Below, in pieces: positions 10,562 through 13,563 of a stretch of 13,563 nucleotides of DNA. The notes beneath the pieces were generated by a model. The model saw only the letters and a program-made list of their open reading frames with translations. It had not been told where the DNA came from and made no database searches. Numbering within the stretch: position 1 is the stretch's first letter; each line of letters opens with the position of its first letter. Both the position numbers and the translations under genes were made by a program. This stretch comes from Methanomassiliicoccales archaeon UBA280 (GTDB lineage: Archaea > Thermoplasmatota > Thermoplasmata > SG8-5). The stretch spans positions 1 to 13,563 of the forward strand of contig DAKD01000033.1 of assembly GCA_002499085.1 (NCBI GenBank), written 5' to 3'.

Positions 10562-13273
10562 GTGTTCGGAGAAAACACTGATTTCACTGTGCAGGAAAGG
10601 ATAATGCTGCACCTGAGCAATTACAACGGATTCAGGGACCATTACCTGAACCCCGAGTCGGTGACCCAGGAAGGAATAGCCGGAGCCGTGGGAATTGCCC
10701 GCAACCATGTTCCCAGGGCATTGCAGGGGCTGAAGCGCGGAGACCTTGTGACAGAGGCGACCGGCCGTGTGAAAGGCGCACCCAGGAGGAAAAAAGTATA
10801 TTTCCTCAGTGAAAGGGGAATGGGGAACGTGAATGCCCTGAAGGAGAAGCTGAGCGCTGCGGAGACGGCAGGCCTTGACATCCCTGAGGCCCCCGGATTC
10901 ATCGGCAGGGAGAAGGAAGCCGATCAAATATGGAAGGCGCTTGAGAAAGGCAAAGGAGTGCTTCTGAAAGGGGAGGCCGGACTTGGGAAGACATACCTGG
11001 CCAGCTTCGTCGCCCAAAATTCGTCCCGCACCCGGGACGTGATGTGGCACAGTGTCCCTGCGGGAGGGTCGCTTCACGGGTTCCTGAGGGCACTGTCCGA
11101 ATTCCTGGGCAAGAGAGGAAACAGGCTGCTCGGATATCGCCTGGGAGCCGCCTCGGCCATAGGGGACGGGGAAGTGATCGGCCTGCTGGCCGGGATGGCG
11201 AAACCCACCCTGATTGTAATTGACGATCTGCAGAATGCTGATGCCGGCCTGAGCAGGTTCATGGGCGTGCTTGCTGCCGGCAAACCGAGGAAGCTCGGAT
11301 TGCTGATGGTTACTGAAGAGAGCTTCCCGACACTTAAAGGGCTGGTCACCGTAAACCTGGCCGGCCTCGACAGGGACAGCGTCATGAAAGCCCTTGGCCC
11401 GAGAGGGGATATAGATGGATTTTGCGACATTGCAGTGTCCAATCCCCTGTTCCTGAAACTGGCTGCACACGGTCCGCAGTCTGGCCTGGAGGATTTTCTG
11501 AGTTCAGAATTCGCATCCATGCCTGACGAGGAGAGGAGGGCCATGTGGGCAATCTCACTTTTCGAGGGACCGGTTGCCCTGGAAATGCTTGCCGCGGTCG
11601 GGAAAGTGGATTACCAGGTGGCAGTGAACCTGGCCGGAAGGGGGCTTCTCAGGGAACTGGGGAATGGTACATTCGACACACATAAGCTGCTGAGGGAATA
11701 CTTCCTAACCACAATGCCCGAATCCGAAGGAAGGGGCATGCATCTGAGGGCAGCGAGAAAACTGGCCGAGGGCCTGGACCCGAGATCCATGTTGGAGGCG
11801 CAGAGGCACCTGCTCGCGGGAGGCGCGGGAAACGAGTGCGCCAGGTCCATTGCGGCAACCGGGGTAAAGATAATCAACAAGGGCCTGAGGAGGGAACTGG
11901 AGGAAATCCTGGGGCTTCTGGACAAAGCGGAACTTGACGAATCTCTTCGTGCAGAAGTCCTGTTGCTAAGGGGCTACGCCGCCAAGCTGAGGGGGGAATG
12001 GGAGAGCGCCCTGGGAGATTACGGAAAGGCATTGGATATTTTCACAGGCATCGATCTCAGAGAGAAAATGGCAGACGCGCAGGCCAAGATAGGGAGGGTC
12101 CATCTCGAACAGGGAAAATACGACACAGCCACAGAGCATTTCAACACGGGCATGGGTCTTCTCGGACAGGAACCGGACATAGTCAGGACAAGGATCCTGG
12201 ACGAGATGGCGACCATACATCTGAGAAAGAGAGAGATTGAGGAGGCAAGGGCAAAAGTGGGCAAGGCTATGGAGCAGGTCGAAAAACTCGGGGACAGCGA
12301 GATGGAAGCCAGGATACACAACACAATGGGCAATCTCCACATGACTGTGGGCTCGCTGTCCGAGGCGAAGGAGCATTACGAACTCAGCCTGGAAGGCCTG
12401 AAGGATGTCGACGAGCAGATGGCATTGGTGCTGTGCAACAATCTGGCGATAATCGAGTTCAAATCCGGGAACGTGGACAGGGCAATCGAACTCTGGGAGA
12501 CAGCCGCGGGAAAGGCCGAGGCCATGAAGAGCCTCAACGTGATGCTCACGTTCTCCAACCTGGGCTCGATACATTTCTCCATCGGAAACTGGGACAGGGC
12601 GGCAGAGTGCTGCGCCAAGGCCCTGGAGATATCCGAGATGGTGGGCAAACACAACATCACGGCGGCATCTGAGAGCACGCTGGGGCATATCGCGCTCTAC
12701 CGGAAAGAGGAGGCTTGGCTGGACAGGTACAAGAAGGCCATGGAGCTTCGCGCCAAGCTGGGTGACGCCGGCGGTATTGCATCGTCGCACAACGATATGG
12801 CCAGAGGCTTCGTCTTGAAAGGGGAACCTGATGAGGCCGTTGAACATTCGAGTTCCGCTCTGGCCCTAGCCCGCGAGAAAAAGGACTCGGAGGAAGAGGC
12901 CAGGGCTTTGCTGAACCTCGCTGACGCGCTGGCAGCCAAGGATAAATTCGCAGAGGCAAAGGCGAATCTCAAGCAGGCGCTGCTGAGATCCAGGGAGATA
13001 AAAAATAATGAGATGAATGCGATGGCCTGTTTGGGCATAGGCCGGATTTCCGCTTTGGAAGGTGAGGATTTCGCGGCTGAGAAATATTTCGAGGAGGCAG
13101 TGAACCTGCTGGAAAAGGCGAGAAGGCCGCTGCAACTGGCCATTGCCCTTTATGAGCACGGGGCTCTGCTGAGGGACAGCGGCTTGGGCGAGCCTGAAGA
13201 ATGTCTGAAACGCAGCCGGGAGTCCTTCAGGTCGCTTGGGCTCGATGAAAAGCCATGGTTCTTGAGAGATTGA
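10562..13273 (+). CDS. wHTH-NTPase-TPR (STAND-type) transcriptional regulator
   Basis: A 903-residue protein starting at GTG 10562, a start supported by the TATA box 27 nt upstream. Order: an N-terminal winged helix-turn-helix (about 10-92), with the helices ESVTQEGIAGAVGIARNHVPRAL-type and a basic wing (GRVKGAPRRKKVYFLSERG); the IGREKEAD box (114-121) that typically opens AAA/STAND modules; Walker A GEAGLGKT (137-144); Walker B LIVIDDLQNAD (217-227); a downstream helical/winged region with HKLLREYF (374-381); then about 11 tetratricopeptide repeats of 39-40 residues (about 460-895). This is the MalT-like design: ligand sensed by the TPR array, NTP-driven assembly and DNA binding, except that the DNA-binding domain is N-terminal here. 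It is soluble and cytoplasmic. It is divergent from the large surface protein, which is its most likely target along with itself. The effector is unknown. Confidence 0.87.
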   Translation: MFGENTDFTVQERIMLHLSNYNGFRDHYLNPESVTQEGIAGAVGIARNHVPRALQGLKRGDLVTEATGRVKGAPRRKKVYFLSERGMGNVNALKEKLSAAETAGLDIPEAPGFIGREKEADQIWKALEKGKGVLLKGEAGLGKTYLASFVAQNSSRTRDVMWHSVPAGGSLHGFLRALSEFLGKRGNRLLGYRLGAASAIGDGEVIGLLAGMAKPTLIVIDDLQNADAGLSRFMGVLAAGKPRKLGLLMVTEESFPTLKGLVTVNLAGLDRDSVMKALGPRGDIDGFCDIAVSNPLFLKLAAHGPQSGLEDFLSSEFASMPDEERRAMWAISLFEGPVALEMLAAVGKVDYQVAVNLAGRGLLRELGNGTFDTHKLLREYFLTTMPESEGRGMHLRAARKLAEGLDPRSMLEAQRHLLAGGAGNECARSIAATGVKIINKGLRRELEEILGLLDKAELDESLRAEVLLLRGYAAKLRGEWESALGDYGKALDIFTGIDLREKMADAQAKIGRVHLEQGKYDTATEHFNTGMGLLGQEPDIVRTRILDEMATIHLRKREIEEARAKVGKAMEQVEKLGDSEMEARIHNTMGNLHMTVGSLSEAKEHYELSLEGLKDVDEQMALVLCNNLAIIEFKSGNVDRAIELWETAAGKAEAMKSLNVMLTFSNLGSIHFSIGNWDRAAECCAKALEISEMVGKHNITAASESTLGHIALYRKEEAWLDRYKKAMELRAKLGDAGGIASSHNDMARGFVLKGEPDEAVEHSSSALALAREKKDSEEEARALLNLADALAAKDKFAEAKANLKQALLRSREIKNNEMNAMACLGIGRISALEGEDFAAEKYFEEAVNLLEKARRPLQLAIALYEHGALLRDSGLGEPEECLKRSRESFRSLGLDEKPWFLRD

Positions 13274-13306
13274 GTTACATCCTCAGCAGGCAATTCTTCT
13301 TGCGGA

Positions 13307-13563
13307 TCACATTCTCAGCAAGAAGCCCTTCCTCTCAACCTTGTTCTTGCCAATCTGGCCGGGCGATAAAACCTCTTTCTCCACGTCGCCCAGCCTGTCT
13401 ATGAGCTTGAGTATCGCGCCCTTCGAGGGATCGGTTATGTCCAGGCCTATGTCCTGGCACTGCTTCCTGATGACGGCCATGGCGAAGTCCGTCTCCTGGC
13501 CGTAATGCTCCACGAAATGCGAGAATATGTTGTCCAGGACCTCGGCCGCGCTGAGCCTTGTCT
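13307..13563 (-). CDS. 3' part of an unrecognised gene (5' end outside the window)
   Basis: The reading frame is open from the window edge to a TGA at 13307-13309, giving 85 visible codons. The GTG at 13511-13513 could be read as a start, but the frame continues upstream through 16 further sense codons without a stop, so the gene most probably begins beyond the window. The visible protein is mainly helical and charged, with HYGQETDFAMAVIRKQC, IGLDITDPSKGAILKLIDRL and a basic end (KNKVERKGFLLRM). I do not recognise a family. It is convergent with the STAND regulator, 33 nt from its stop. Confidence 0.6.
   Translation of the reverse strand, partial: TRLSAAEVLDNIFSHFVEHYGQETDFAMAVIRKQCQDIGLDITDPSKGAILKLIDRLGDVEKEVLSPGQIGKNKVERKGFLLRM

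Noticed and set aside
10385..11470. 361-codon minus-strand ORF opposite the STAND gene
   Set aside because: It is antisense to a well-supported gene, runs through both divergent promoters, and its protein has no recognisable domain and is Pro/Gln/His-rich, as antisense shadows are.
11966..12847. 293-codon minus-strand ORF opposite the TPR region
   Set aside because: Shadow of the TPR repeats; no promoter or ribosome site and no domain.

Overview
The window looks like an archaeal chromosome segment, most likely euryarchaeal and close to the Thermoplasmata. The reasons are archaeal-only or archaeal-typical families (DUF373 membrane protein, the COG1325 RNA-binding protein), TATA boxes about 27 nt upstream of start codons (leaderless starts) mixed with Shine-Dalgarno starts inside operons, AGG/AGA-rich arginine codon use, and a large NosD-like/TolB-like surface protein. 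The lineage is an inference from gene content; no rRNA or tRNA is present to confirm it.

Layout: (1) 1-1035 holds the 3' end of a membrane-anchored protein, overlapping by 8 nt an acidic two-TM protein of unknown function. (2) 1036-1607 has no gene, but it is packed with local inverted repeats that could fold as a chain of hairpins; this is the best candidate here for something undescribed. (3) 1608-2740 is a two-gene operon joined by an ATGA overlap: a COG1325 RNA-binding protein and an AP-endonuclease-2/sugar-isomerase-type TIM barrel. (4) 2830-3987 is a DUF373 membrane protein with its own promoter, beside a perfect 12-bp palindrome. It is convergent with (5) a histidine phosphatase (3984-4649, minus), the two stops lying within one CTAG. 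(6) 4777-6285 is a tandem-domain ThyX-like flavoprotein, divergent from the phosphatase. (7) 6357-10418 (minus) is a 1353-residue secreted multidomain protein: beta-helix, Ig-like domain, seven-repeat beta-propeller, CARDB and further Ig-like domains, and a duplicated GWN module. (8) 10562-13273 is a 903-residue wHTH-NTPase-TPR regulator of the STAND type, divergent from the surface protein across a 143-bp region containing an inverted repeat. (9) 13307-13563 (minus) is the 3' part of an unrecognised gene running off the window.

How the parts may work together: housekeeping genes (RNA-binding protein, ThyX, DUF373, phosphatase) sit in short transcription units with individual promoters. The right half looks like an accessory surface module, in which a large extracellular protein may be controlled by the divergently transcribed STAND regulator. 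No CRISPR array, transposase, integrase or tRNA was found.
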